Shown here: positions 1 through 11,367 of the stretch, piece by piece
Layout of the letters: every line of letters starts with the position of its first letter
Position numbering within the stretch: position 1 is the first letter of the stretch
Origin: Bolinopsis microptera
Lineage: Eukaryota > Ctenophora > Tentaculata > Lobata > Bolinopsidae
Reading direction: 5' to 3'
Length of the DNA stretch: 64,000 nt
Assembly (NCBI RefSeq): GCF_026151205.1
Contig: NC_087073.1
Coordinates: 3,274,501-3,338,500, forward strand
Notes under the pieces: generated by a model
What the model was told of the DNA's origin: nothing
The model's database searches: none
What the model saw: only the letters and a program-made list of their open reading frames with translations
Translations under genes and position numbers: made by a program

Positions 1-1360
1 AAGAAATCTCAAGCAGTGTTTTCTAACGAGTTCGGTGGAGATAAGCTTTGACTTGGGGATAATTTGCTACCTTTTCTGGAATAAAATCCAGGATAAGGGT
101 GCACTAATGTTCGGTTCCTTACTTAATGGAGCGACTTCTGATTGCGAAATTAGCGCTACCTTAATCTTGGGAGGTATTTATAAACTTCCGACCAGTGCAC
201 TGAAGATTCTCTCCATACAGATGTTTCTGCAAACCATTGTTAGAGTTGCACTGCCAATTCAAAATCGATACACGCGTAGAAAGGTTAGGTTACAGAGATG
301 ACAATAATACCAGGATACTGAACAACAGATGCTAAACTTTCCTGACTCTGATGCCCAACTTCGACCCCGGTCACCGACCCCGAACTTAAGCGCCCCGAAC
401 TTAAGCGCCCCGAACTATGTTCCATAGTCATAATTTTTTCCATCGATTTCTTTTTCTCAAAAAAGTATAAGATGGTTAGAAGTGGTAGGATTTGAGGATG
501 GGTAGAGGTAGGTAGGTAGGTTTTTCGTACGGTGTCACGTGTCACAAAGGAAAACATGCACTACCCTCCGCATAGCCATTTTAATGCATCTTCTCCGCGC
601 GCGCAGCAGTAATGGTGTCGTCGCCACGGTTACCCCCCGCATATGTTTGCACGATTCGACGATTGAATTACACTTTCAAATGCGCGGCGCCAAGCTGACT
701 GGAAGTTTTCATAACAGTTACGGTGAATTGTGAATGAAGACAGAAGAAGAATTATTTGATATTTTGACCTGTAACATGAAACGATTTTTATTTAAAATTT
801 TAAAAGAAAATGCCTACGGTTGATGGAAATCTAGCGTCCGCTAACCGGCGCAATTCTTGTTTGTTTTGTTGTTCACTGCTGAGCTTTTTATTGCAATTGT
901 TTAATAATAATAATTTTTCATTTCAAGATGTAATATTGCTTTTTCGCTTCAATAAATTTCAAGTAGAATCTGTTATTCTTTGTATAATTCACAAGAATTA
1001 CTTATAGCACGTTACATAACGTGTTCATCCATAAATTAAAACGAATTATGGGCAGTTTCTAAGAAGAAGAAATAAGTAGTTAATATGTTGAAATATATTA
1101 AAAAATAACTATGATATTTACTCGAAACAACCTTATAAACTAAAAATGACTTAAAATTGTACATATTTAATTCATTCTACAAAATCGACTTCAGAATTCA
1201 CATAACATAAAGACCTAGACACAGGAACATAAATAGTAAAAGCTTAAACTTCAGAGATACGTAAAATATAAAAATTTCTAAGGTTTCTGATATAATATAA
1301 CCTCGGATTAAAAACTAAAGCAGTTTATCTAAATTAACTTGACGAATGAGCAGACACCAC
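1..1360. other. 3' flank of the TRPM gene, no gene seen
   Basis: No convincing coding region in either strand. A short 15-bp unit containing CCCCGAACTTAAG is repeated about 2.5 times at 376-413. On the minus strand, downstream of the TRPM stop codon, a possible AATAAA polyadenylation signal (TTTATT on the plus strand) lies at 887-892, which would give a 3' UTR of about 470 bases. Its use is inferred only from position. Confidence 0.4.
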
Positions 1361-4300
1361 TCAAGCGTAAAGAGAACTAGTCTTGTTGCCCACTCGTCTG
1401 ATAATAGAGAGATGGTGCTCAACAGTCTGTAGTTTCCTGAGGATATCACTGCTGGAGTCCCCTACCTTGCTGTCTGTCATACTCAGATACTCGTCACGTG
1501 CATCCTGGAAACAGTCACGTGATCAGGTTTTAACAGTCACGTGATCAGGTATCAACGGTCACGTGATCAGGTATTAACAGTCACGTGATCAGGTATTAAT
1601 AGTCACGTGATCAGGTATTAAATGTCACGTGATCAGGTATTAACAGTCACGTGATCAGGTATAAACAGTCACGTGATCGGGTATTAACAGTCACGTGATC
1701 AGGTATTAACAGTCACGTGATCAGGTATTAACAGTCACGTGATCAGGTATTAACAGTCACGTGATCAGGTATTAACAGTCACGTGATCAGGTATTAACAG
1801 TCACGTGATCAGGTATTAACAGTCACGTGATCAGGTATTAACAGTCACGTGATCAGGTATTAACAGTCACGTGATCAGGTATTAACAGTCACGTGATCAG
1901 GTATTAACAGTCACGTGATCAGGTATTAACAGTCACGTGATCAGGTATTAACAGTCACGTGATCAGGTATTAACAGTCACGTGATCAGGTATTAACAGTC
2001 ACGTGATCAGGTATTAACAGTCACGTGATCAGGTATTAACGGTCACGTGATCAAGTATAAACATGTTTTTGTTAGGGAACAAACCAGTCAGTATCACAGA
2101 TTAGAATTAGAAATCCATCATTTGCATAGGTTAATTTATTGAGGAACTAAACATGTACTCTAAATCGTTGCCATGACAACTGAAGGTGATAACGAAGGCC
2201 AAATTTCAGGTAAAACAATGTTATAATCCTCCAGAGAATTGACAAAACAATACAACAGATACAGATCATGATAACCTTAAAATACCCTTCTATTATACCT
2301 GCATAAAGGTCCTGATCATGCAATCCTTCCAGTAGTTGGGAGCAGGATCGCGGTGTGGTCTGACACTAGGTCTGGATATCCGGCGACAACACTTCACCAG
2401 GTAGTGGAGAAGGTAGTGGAGGAGGTTGAAGGGGGGTGGGATCATACTCGCTCGGTATTGAGATAACATCTTGTAGCGCTGGTACTTCCAGATAACCAGC
2501 TGAAAAGGGGGTATTGGGTTCAAATAATGCTTATCAGGAGTAGTACACAAAGTGATGGGCTATATATTATGGACTAAGAGACGGGATGAGGCTGTTTTAG
2601 GACACTTATCAGAATCAATCAATCAAATTTCCTGCTGTCCAATCAGATGTCTGTAAATTGGCCTTCCAAATGTCATGTGCATGGCCACCCCCTACATAGA
2701 AAAGGTGATTTGACGAGTATAAATTATAAATGTATTAGAAATTGCAAACCTGATTATCCTTAATAGTCCTGTAAGTATCACTGAACATGGCTATAAGCAG
2801 GTTAACAAGTACAACAGTTGATATCATGATCCAGCAGATCACGAGAGAAACGGAAACTATGCCCTGGGCTTTTGTTATCATTGCATTTGGGTCGTCCGGG
2901 TCAAATTCTCTGTCAATGTAAGTGCTGGCCTGAAGGTCGTTATTGTTAAGGCTTGAAAATCTTGTCTTTTTGGACAAGAACATGAGGAACAGACATAGTT
3001 GTCATGAATTTCGTAAACAATTAAAATTTCATGTCTTAATTTCTAATATGTCATATACATGTGAATAGGTACGTATAGTAAAGCCAAAAAAAGTGGCGTA
3101 CCTCAGCAAGTTCGAAAGTTTCCAGATAAAAGTCGCCGAACATTTGAAAGAAAGGATACATAAAAAGAGCGGACATGCTCTGCCAACTGAAGCGAGCCGG
3201 TGGGATGAGTATAGCCATGTAAGACACTCCGAAGCCAAGGAGAAAGATGAGGAGGAGAAGGAGGAAAACTCCCAGATCTTTACACATTTCACGCAACATT
3301 AGTAGTATAGGTCCTAGTGTGGGTTTGTACTCAAACAGCATGAGCAGCTTGATAAACATGGGGATTGTGGCGACAGCTAGGATAGTTCTACCCGTCTGGA
3401 AGTACGCTAATTGGGGTCTGAAAACATTGGTTTTAATGGGTTAAAATATGTGGTTAACTTACTTCATTGATTTCTTGTTCCTAAAGTCTTAAGTCATAAG
3501 TTAAGCTCATTTTCATCTCGACTACATTTCCATACCCTTAAAACTTACATCATTCTGAAGATTAGCCCAACAACATAGAAAACAACGATGATAATATCCA
3601 GCCGATTCCAACTGTCCGTTAGGTACTTTAGTTTGGTGCTAGGACTGAAACAAGACTGCAACCAGTCTTGAAACTCCGATACTATAGCCATAGCTAACCT
3701 GAAAAGGAGAAATATAAGAGTAGAAATTAGAGCTGCACTTCCACAAGAGTTGTCTTGCAATATAACGTTTGATACGTGACCAAGATTTGAATAATAAATG
3801 AGAAAACAATGAACCAACCATATCCAGATGACAATCTCAGTCCAAGCCAGCTGACTGATCTCAAAAGGCGAAATGTAGACCATTTTGGCCAACAGATTGT
3901 AAGAGTGGAAGATGAGAAAGATGGTGTAAAACAAAAGATTCATCCAGAACTTGGTAACCGGGGCCGAGTAAAAAGCCACAACTCTATTATACAAAGCGGC
4001 AAGGCCAGTCAGCTTATCAATGTAGATCATCTGAAAATAGTTTTTTGATTTTGGATATATAATTTCCACAATAGTGAAGTGTAAAGTTTACACTTCACAT
4101 TGCACCATTATGAGTTATCAGCAAAGGATTATAAAGGAATTATAGAAGACAAACCTTGTAACGTCCCTGCACAGCCTTTCTGTAACTGACTCTTCTATCA
4201 AATGGAACAAGTGGAGTAATACAGAGGAATGGGAGGAGAATAATAAGCACCACCCTGCCAACACTTGTATCTCTTTTAAACTGTCCCCTCCATCCCATAG

Positions 4301-7136
4301 ATATTATCTCCTGACATGCGGGGTGCGCCATGAAAGCGCGCGCGTGCGCGTGGAACGCTAAATCCAAGTAGTTGTAGGACCTGACTCTCTGCCACTTGCT
4401 GAGCATTGCCCGTCTACAGATATCAGGGTCGCTCAGCCAGGCCTGGTTCATGACTGAGAGGGAGAGATCCTCAAATACATCGTACATCATCTTCACTCTC
4501 CGTCTGTCGTCATCCTTCTCAAGGTAGACGTGGTGTTTGAAACTGAGGAATGGGAATGTTATTACGAAATTCTCATCGATCCCTGGATAAATTTATTGTT
4601 AATACAGGGCACATGCATTCATTTGGCGGTGATAAGAGTGTACAACACTCCAAACGAAAATCTGCAGAAAAAAAAACAAACGAATATAAAATAAACGTGA
4701 TAAAGAAACCTGTAGAGCATAAGAAGAGAAACCAGACAGCATCTGACGGGGTCCTGAGTGTACCTCCACAACAAAACTGCCAGATCATCCCTCAACATTA
4801 GAATAGCCCATAAAGTCAGTTCGAAGAAGGGGTCTACCTCGTAACCTGTACAGGCCACAAAATCCTTATCCATCAGCTTCTCAAGTAGTTGGTTAACTTG
4901 ACTTCTTTGTATCTTTCTGTTGCCGTCAAATGTGGTGTACTTCTCTAGTAGTTGTATCACGTGGTTACAGCGAGGGGAGAAGTACGCTGACTCGTATAGA
5001 CTCACAATATTTGCCTGCAAAAAAGGATTTTGTTTAAAATTGTAGGCAGGAATTTAATCACAAAGAACTTCAATTTTGTCGGAGAGACGAGATATTCCTA
5101 TTTTGAATTAAATGTTTGATTGGCCTCTGTTGCAAACCAATTGGTGAATTGTTTTCGTATTCGCTTCCCCAGAAATAAGCATGTATTTTATAATTTGACA
5201 GAATTTTCATATCATGAAAAAAAAGCATCTTTTGAAAATAATCAACTGAAGCTACCTGTATGTCGTAAATGTCAGCTCCGTTTTCAATGAGAACCCCACA
5301 GAAGTCGGAGTATCCCCACACAAGAGCATGGAACAGTGTCTTAGTAAGACCTGTGCTGTATTTAGCCCCTGTGGTAGCGTCAAGTTGCTCAGACAGAATG
5401 TGCTCGGCCACGTCCACTCTCGACCACTTACAGGCCATGTCGAGCTGATCGTCTATACCATGTTCTTTGATTGTCGTAACAAGAAGTTTCAGGATAAAGG
5501 CATCGAAATCGGAGACTTGGGTGTAATCGTATATTGCAACATTTTCTCTGTTGTCCCATACATTAAGCAGGATGTGGATGTCAAAGTCGTGGTCCATCTT
5601 TTCTATGATGACTTTACAGGGTCTTTTCTGAAGATCCTAATAGGTTAGATTTAATACTATGTTGATATATTGTTTGATATATATGATGTTGCTAAATTAT
5701 TTATATAGATGTGGTGGAGATGAAACATATCTTTCTTAACATGTGACAGAAATTAACCAATCAGCATTCAGCATTGACCAATCATCTCCAAGAATCACTG
5801 TCACGTGTCAAAACAATTATGCTTCACCTCCCCACCAGAATCCATATCTACTGTAAGTACAATATTTAGAAAGTTCTCAAAACAAAGGCTGTGCCTAAGA
5901 TTATACCTGAAAGCAAGAGCATTGAACTGGAAGATCCTGCTGGTCTTCATAGTGCTTGTGAAAATCACAGTAATCATCTGCAAATCCTCCACTACCTTTC
6001 ACCATAACAACTATGGAACCACCAAGAAGAATGCTGTGCAAGTTCACTCCATCCTCCTCGGTCCCTCCAATCATATTGTAGAGCAATGGAACATTGAACT
6101 GTGTCAGCAGATACTTCTCAAAATCTCTCCTGACAGAATCATTAGACTTAGTGTTTTTAACTGTGCCATCATCAATCAGCAGAAGATGAGTATGATTTGG
6201 ATCAAGGTTGTTCTCAGGATTGCTTGTATCCGGATTATAATACACCAATGTTGTTGGATCTTCTTCAGGGTTTCTTAAACTATCAGTGTTATCAATAGTA
6301 CCCCAGCTACCAAAGGCAATGGCAGGTACAGGGTAACCATGTGTGGACAGCATGTGCCCGATAACACTGGATGATCCTCCGGAGAGACCGTTAGTGAAAA
6401 CCCAGGCTCTTGTTAGCTTCCCAACTTTAGCTATGTCACGTTGGATAGTCTGGTAGAGTTTGTGCGGAATAACTGTGTTCCCTGATCCTATGATGCTCAA
6501 AACGATGCCAGGCATGCTCAAATGCCAGAAATCCCTCAATAGTTGGAGTATGTCATCACTTTCTGAGTCATCAGATAATCGTAGATACCGTGCAGTGTTG
6601 AAACTCCCGCTGACCAGTTTGACAATACCAAATGCATCAGTTGGGAGCATATTACAATGCTGGACAGCGCTCCACTGTGTATCCTTGCCATCTTGTTTCT
6701 GATGCACTTCCTTGCTTCTTCCACAATGACATTTACCATTTTCCCCAACAAATGTGGTACAGTCCTTCCTGATAAATGTATCTCTGATCCACATGATATC
6801 ATTATCTTGCAGTTCTTTCCTGAGTGTCCTGATAACTTTCAATCTCTTTTTCAACACTTGTGTTGTTGCATTCAAGTTTGGCCTTTCTTTTGAGGCAAGT
6901 GCTGTCCCAGGTCTAGACTGATGACTAAGATAGCTACTTTTCAAAGGAGTAAAGCCAAGTTCATCATCAGAATCGTCATCTTCACCTGAACTTATGGATC
7001 CAGAGTCGGAGAACAATTTTGAAATTCTAGATAGGGGCCTCTCAGTTTCTTTTTCTCCAGTTTCAAGATTGAAGGTGGGATGGTCATTACCTTTATCCTG
7101 TGCAGAAAGATTAAACTGGACGTTTACCTTTGCCAT
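1361..7136 (-). CDS. TRPM-family cation channel, complete ten-exon gene
   Basis: Melastatin-type TRP channel, a plasma-membrane tetrameric cation channel. Ten exons join with matching phases: 7136-5907, 5636-5256, 5014-4710, 4542-4155, 4030-3819, 3698-3549, 3417-3102, 2929 (or 2965)-2750, 2499-2299 and 1504-1361, giving about 1168-1180 residues. Exon 1 holds the TRPM N-terminal SLOG-like homology domain (AWVFTNGLSGG, LLLIDDGT). The next exons carry the ankyrin-like region (WSRVDVAEH, LIENGADIYD). S1-S4 lie in 4155-3549. S5, the pore loop (FSWQSMSALFMYP, then FGD) and S6 (STVVLVNLLIAMFSDTY) follow. The TRP helix reads VIWKYQRYKML, followed by PPP. The last exon encodes a short coiled coil (LQTVEHHLSII) resembling the TRPM C-terminal coiled coil. 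There is no kinase or NUDIX domain. An in-frame TGA just upstream supports the ATG at 7136. The start of the 2.9-kb exon is ambiguous, and the 4710 donor (AG|gtttct) is weak. Subtype cannot be assigned. Confidence 0.93.
1512..2052. repeat. 22-bp minisatellite, about 24 copies, with a palindromic E-box
   Basis: The unit GTCACGTGATCAGGTATTAA plus CA repeats head to tail with very few substitutions, mostly at the edges. Each unit contains the 8-base palindrome TCACGTGA (E-box core CACGTG) overlapping TGATCA. The array fills much of the last intron of the TRPM gene. High identity between copies suggests recent expansion or ongoing homogenisation. Confidence 0.97.
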
Positions 7137-7282
7137 GCAATCTTCTCAAATCAGTTATGAGGTATCCACAGTTTCCTGCAACGACAAGGTCATTTCATGC
7201 CCTGAAATCGGATGATAAGTAAACTGGTAGTCATCTTGAACTGATAGAAGATATATCTTATTGTTATGAATTAAATGAATTA

Positions 7283-8653
7283 GGGGTCGTTCACATATTA
7301 CGTAATTAGCCGAGGGGGGAAGGGGGGTTTCCAAATGCTTACGGTTGATTACAGGGGGGGGGGGTTTCGGTCGTTGATTATACGTAATCAAAATTTTCTT
7401 TTTTACCCTCTAGAATAATAACAATGTGTTATTTTAATTCAAATTCCACTCAATTTCACTCTGATAGTGATAAAATTTAGAAATTGATCGAATATCCGGC
7501 TATATGAGCGCTTCTCAAACACAAGGATATATCTTGTGAACTTGGCTAGTATATATGAAACATTTGACACGGAGTTGTAGAGTGAGCTATGTGCCTCGCC
7601 GGGCTAAAGTAGTGGATGTCCTTGCTGTACGGCAAGTTAAACAAGGAACTGAAACTACTAGGTTCCGTACAGACAAGAAAACAACAATTTCAAGAAAACA
7701 ACAATTTTATTTAGTATCAATTAAAGCAGACAAAAATATATTTTCTATATATATAACTAGCACGAACTTTAGATCAGATATCTTAGGGGACTTGGAGTAG
7801 CAAGAGATTGACTAGAAGGTATATACCTTTTACAAAGATACGTCGAGAAGAATCCAGGGTGATACAGGATCGGAGAGTGCAGACCAAAAGTTTACGCACC
7901 CACCTTTGCCTCCTGAGTTCTTGGTTGGATAGAAATTTATGCAAACTTGGTCGTTTATACTCCAAGTCCCTTTCTTAAAAGAAGTAGTATTAACTATGTC
8001 TAGAGTTAGCTTCGTTCAATAATAACAATATCAATATAATCAATATCAATACCAGATAAACCTACCGAATAAATTATTAAATATCAATCAATTAATTCAT
8101 TCCGATAAAAAATTTTATAAATTTAGATATTAAGTATCTAAAAAACATTACAACCGATGGTTAAAAAGCGCCCAAAATCGATTTGAAAGATTTTCTGTCT
8201 ATAGTACAATCATGATAGTAATAGTAAGTGTGCGCCGCTGCAATTAGACTTGATTACTGCAATTTAAAATTGTTTGGAGTCCAAGTATCTTTTAAGTCAG
8301 CTGCCTGTGCTTGTATTAATAGTGCTTTTGTTCTCAAAAGACTCAACTCTGCACCCATGTCAATATGTTCATTATATGCAAGCCTCTTGATTTATAATAG
8401 TAAGTAGTTTAGAAGGTGCTTGGCCGGATATCATAACAATGATTTCGGCTCATCATCATAGCATGATCAGGGTAGCATGAAACGTAGAGAAAAGTGTTTT
8501 ACAGGAAAAAGTCAAGGGGGGGGGGGGTCAGGCCATGATTGTGTAATATTGCTGTCAGGAGGGGGGGTTGGGTCTTGATTACGGTTGATTACGGAAGGGG
8601 GGACGGGGGTAAAAATTGCTAAAATATTGATTACGTAATATGTGAACGACCCC
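7283..8653. mobile_element. Non-autonomous Harbinger-like DNA transposon
   Basis: Both ends carry a perfect 24-bp terminal inverted repeat starting GGGGTCGTTCACATATTACG. It is flanked on each side by the trinucleotide TTA (7280-7282 and 8654-8656). A 3-bp TWA duplication with G-rich termini is the pattern of PIF/Harbinger elements. Poly-G stretches and short GATTACGGTTGATTACGG-like direct repeats lie just inside the ends. No transposase is present in the 1.37 kb interior; the two small open frames there match nothing I recognise. It sits about 150 bp upstream of the TRPM start codon, so it may occupy that promoter region. A lone end of the same family lies at 28776-28821. Confidence 0.85.
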
Positions 8654-9985
8654 TTAAACGAAATTATAATAACAGTTAGTGGTAATTTTCTGGTGTAATT
8701 TAACACATCTCAAGAGAACTAGTTGAAGATGTGATAAAAAATACAGACAAATTGAGTGTAGATGCAGTGATGAAAATGTATCACATCAAGCTCATCTGTT
8801 GTGTGAAGAGCAGTGAACACACTTATGTATATATATATGTATGGAGGGTAGATACAAATAAAAGATGATTCCAATTGTGGAAAAATAAACAATGCAGAAA
8901 AGTAGGAACTATTGAAAATGGTCAGATGCATCTTCTGCAGTTACTAGATCGAGTAACAAAGATACGGATAAAGGATTTTTGTCTCGGTTGCTAACACACC
9001 AGCTGTAGTTACTGTGGTGGTCGACACCTTCCAAAAGTCAGAATTCGCCATACCTTAAGTAAAACAAAAGTAAAACAAAATTTAAATTTGATTGCCATTA
9101 CAATGAATAATAATATCATAATAAATATAAGTAGACATCCGATAATAAACTTGTTACATCCAGTACAACCCAAGATGTCAGCCGACGCGACTTACAAAAA
9201 TAAAGAAAGCTAGCAGAAAGCTTATCATGGTAAAATATCAAATTAAAATATTCCAAATAACATTTGACCTAAACATGCCTCGCAAGGACTTTACATTATT
9301 ATGGTTGATCTTTACCTAAATTACACTTTCACATAAATAAGAAAAGTTTCAGTGTGTAGTAGTATTGATACATGTTACGTATCACAAATATCAGAGATAT
9401 TATTTTTCTGCCTTTTTCCGCGAAAAGTGGCATGCAACGTATGTCAATAGTAGTAATATAAATAAATGTTCATGACGTATGGTATGGGAACCTATTTAAT
9501 TTGATCTTGACCTTGTATTATGAATCAGTTGAGATACTACAAAAAATATTTCACCAGTTCTAATCGATCATTCAGCTTTATTCAAAACTTGTGCAATGTG
9601 AATAATTGGATTGATTCACGATGTCAATCCTTCGCAGCTCGGTGAGGCACAATGGTGCATTTTGCCGATCTACCGGTTGTGAGAAGTATTATTGAATTGG
9701 ATGCGCGCGCGACCCAGTAGTCGCATCGCGCTACAAATAATTTGACTGATTGCCATTTATAAATTGTGCGGAACTCAAGCTAAGTCAATATTATTATTAT
9801 GCTAAATTTTGAATTATGTTTAAATATCAATAATATAATTGTCATACCACATACGTTGTATGACCCGCCGCGCACGAGTGCGCGGCTCCCCCTAGTGAAA
9901 CGACCGTGGGTGTCACAACGTGATACAAAAATCATCCGTATACGTAAAACGTAGCATTTAGCGTTAAAATGCCTCCCTAGTTGGA
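8654..9985. other. Intergenic, nothing recognised
   Basis: AT-rich sequence without a coding region I can support. A palindrome with CGCGCACGAGTGCGCG lies near 9870-9886. No tRNA or other RNA gene was recognised. Confidence 0.4.
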
Positions 9986-9989
9986 GAGT

Positions 9990-10175
9990 TCCACTTAGCC
10001 TTCGGCGGTGGAACGCGCTACTGCATGCGTTGCTCTAACCAGAGCCCTCTCGCTTGCAGTAGCGCGCGACCGCCGTAGGCGGCAAAAGATCCTACTTGTG
10101 AAACAAGCGCGTCACGCAGTACGCGTAGGCACATGGCTATGTGAACTGCATGCGAGAGGGCTTTGGATATATTAA
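9990..10175 (-). mobile_element. Diverged older copy of the hairpin-ended element, host of a nested copy
   Basis: Sequence on both sides of the 10030-10145 insertion resembles the reverse complement of the same element. GGCGGTGGAACGCGCTACTG lies to the left, and CTGCATGCGAGAGGGCTTTG to the right, matching GCTACTGCAAGCGAGAGGGC in the 10222-10314 copy. Removing the insertion and one 9-bp duplication makes the two halves contiguous. The limits are approximate because the ends have decayed. Confidence 0.4.
10030..10145 (+). mobile_element. Hairpin-ended mini-element, copy A (116 bp)
   Basis: Starts TTGCTCTAACCAGAGC and ends CACATGGCTATGTGAA, bounded by a perfect 9-bp direct repeat CTGCATGCG (10021-10029 and 10146-10154). 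The first 16 bases form a hairpin GCTCT-AACC-AGAGC. The last 16 form a hairpin CACAT-GGCT-ATGTG. The ends share TT plus a 5-bp stem and a 4-base loop (AACC; AGCC when read inward from the other end), but the stem sequences differ. The interior is GC-rich with further small inverted repeats. It encodes nothing, so it must be mobilised in trans. Confidence 0.8.
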
Positions 10176-10221
10176 AGCAATTTAAAAGTTATGGCCGGCA
10201 AAAACTGTTTTGGTCACGTGA

Positions 10222-10314
10222 TTCACATAGCCATGTGCCTACGCGTACTGCGTGACGCGCTTGTTTCACGGCGGTCGCGCGCTACTGCAAGCGAGAGGGC
10301 TCTGGTTAGAGCAA
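10222..10314 (-). mobile_element. Hairpin-ended mini-element, copy B (93 bp, inverted)
   Basis: Reverse-orientation copy of the 10030-10145 element. It begins TTCACATAGCCATGTG and ends CTCTGGTTAGAGCAA, with perfect 9-bp flanking repeats GTCACGTGA (10213-10221 and 10315-10323). It lacks about 23 bases that copy A carries after GACCGCC. Copies A and B together form a long fold-back with a 76-base spacer, but their separate target duplications show they are two independent insertions and not one inverted repeat. Confidence 0.8.
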
Positions 10315-10516
10315 GTCACGTGACATACCGCTAGTTAAACACGAATTTTATTGTGTTGGGCTCAGGTTAGGGTTAAGGTTGCGGTCAGGATTATAAATAG
10401 CTAGTATAGTTTTGGAGTTATAGTTACGGTTGGGGCCGGGTTAGAATTAAATAAAAGTTTGTAGTGCAATACTACTACTGGGCTGCGCCGTGCATGAAAT
10501 AATGTTTCTCGCAACC

Positions 10517-10593
10517 TTACTGGGCGGTGCTCACCCTGTCATTCCGCCAAATTTCTGTTTGATTTATGTTAATGTTTATGAACATTATGGTCT
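10517..10593 (+). repeat. Dispersed structured repeat, copy 1
   Basis: About 80 bases shared with 35568-35651 and, more weakly, 36009-36093. Conserved parts are GGCGGTGCTCACCCTGTCAT, CCGCC, TGAACATTAT and TCTGGGGTCCCCA. GGCGG pairs with CCGCC, AATGTT can pair with AACATT, and GGGGTCCCC is a palindrome. It could be a SINE-like repeat or an RNA-derived family; no tRNA-type A and B boxes were seen. Confidence 0.55.
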
Positions 10594-11367
10594 GGGGTCC
10601 CCACTTGCGATAAATAGTTGTTATGTCATTTAATTTATTATTGATAGTGTGGTAATGAGATCGAGCGCTACAGTCAACGTAAAGATGAGTAAATATGTTA
10701 AAATGCAATAGACGACAAAGCTGAGTCGAACAGCACACTTTTAAATACAATTATTGAACATGCAATTTATCCGATAAATGTTGTTACCAATACGAAGGGA
10801 GTTACCAATACGAAGGGCCGGGAACAGTCCTAGGGAACCAAGATAGGATGGACATTTCTGCAAGATCTATTTGGAATGCTTCAGAGGGCATATTTTGACG
10901 GCATTCAAGGGATATCGAACTACGGACTTTTCCCAACTGAACATAATGGCTGGCTGTTATTAATTAATTAAATTCAGTATAAAGCCACGACTTTCGCTTT
11001 TGGGAAGCCATGGCTATAGCTAATTTATGAATTAAGCCAGGTTCCTTTAAGTTAAGGTCACAGTGCTCCATTTAACGGGTGATACTCGTAAAATATTTGT
11101 TCCATATATTATCCAGGACCGTCGACGAGTCCAACTCGGCGCGCGTCCTGGTAGGTTACAAACCTACAATGCTCCATAGAAGGTGAATATATTCGAAGGC
11201 CAGCCCCTGGTACAGGTAAAAACTTCATTTGCAGTTAAGTATATATACAATAAAGTAATTCAAGTGTTGCAATTGGCAGAGCACAATACAGAGGTAACGG
11301 AAACTGTCCACTGCTACCAATATTATATAATATGAAATATCAACAATCAGATATAATATATACACAT
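10594..11367. other. Intergenic, nothing recognised
   Basis: No gene or repeat that I can support. The AT-rich stretch immediately left of 11368 may be the 3' tail of the minus-strand R2-like element, but no clear poly-A tail or target duplication was found. Confidence 0.3.

Noticed and set aside
3093-3302. Plus-strand frame with a charged KEKDEEEKEE stretch
   Set aside because: It is the antisense of the TRPM S5-pore exon.
10030-10314. A single long fold-back transposon spanning both arms
   Set aside because: Each arm has its own perfect 9-bp duplication and the third copy at 30161 is single-armed, so these are separate insertions.
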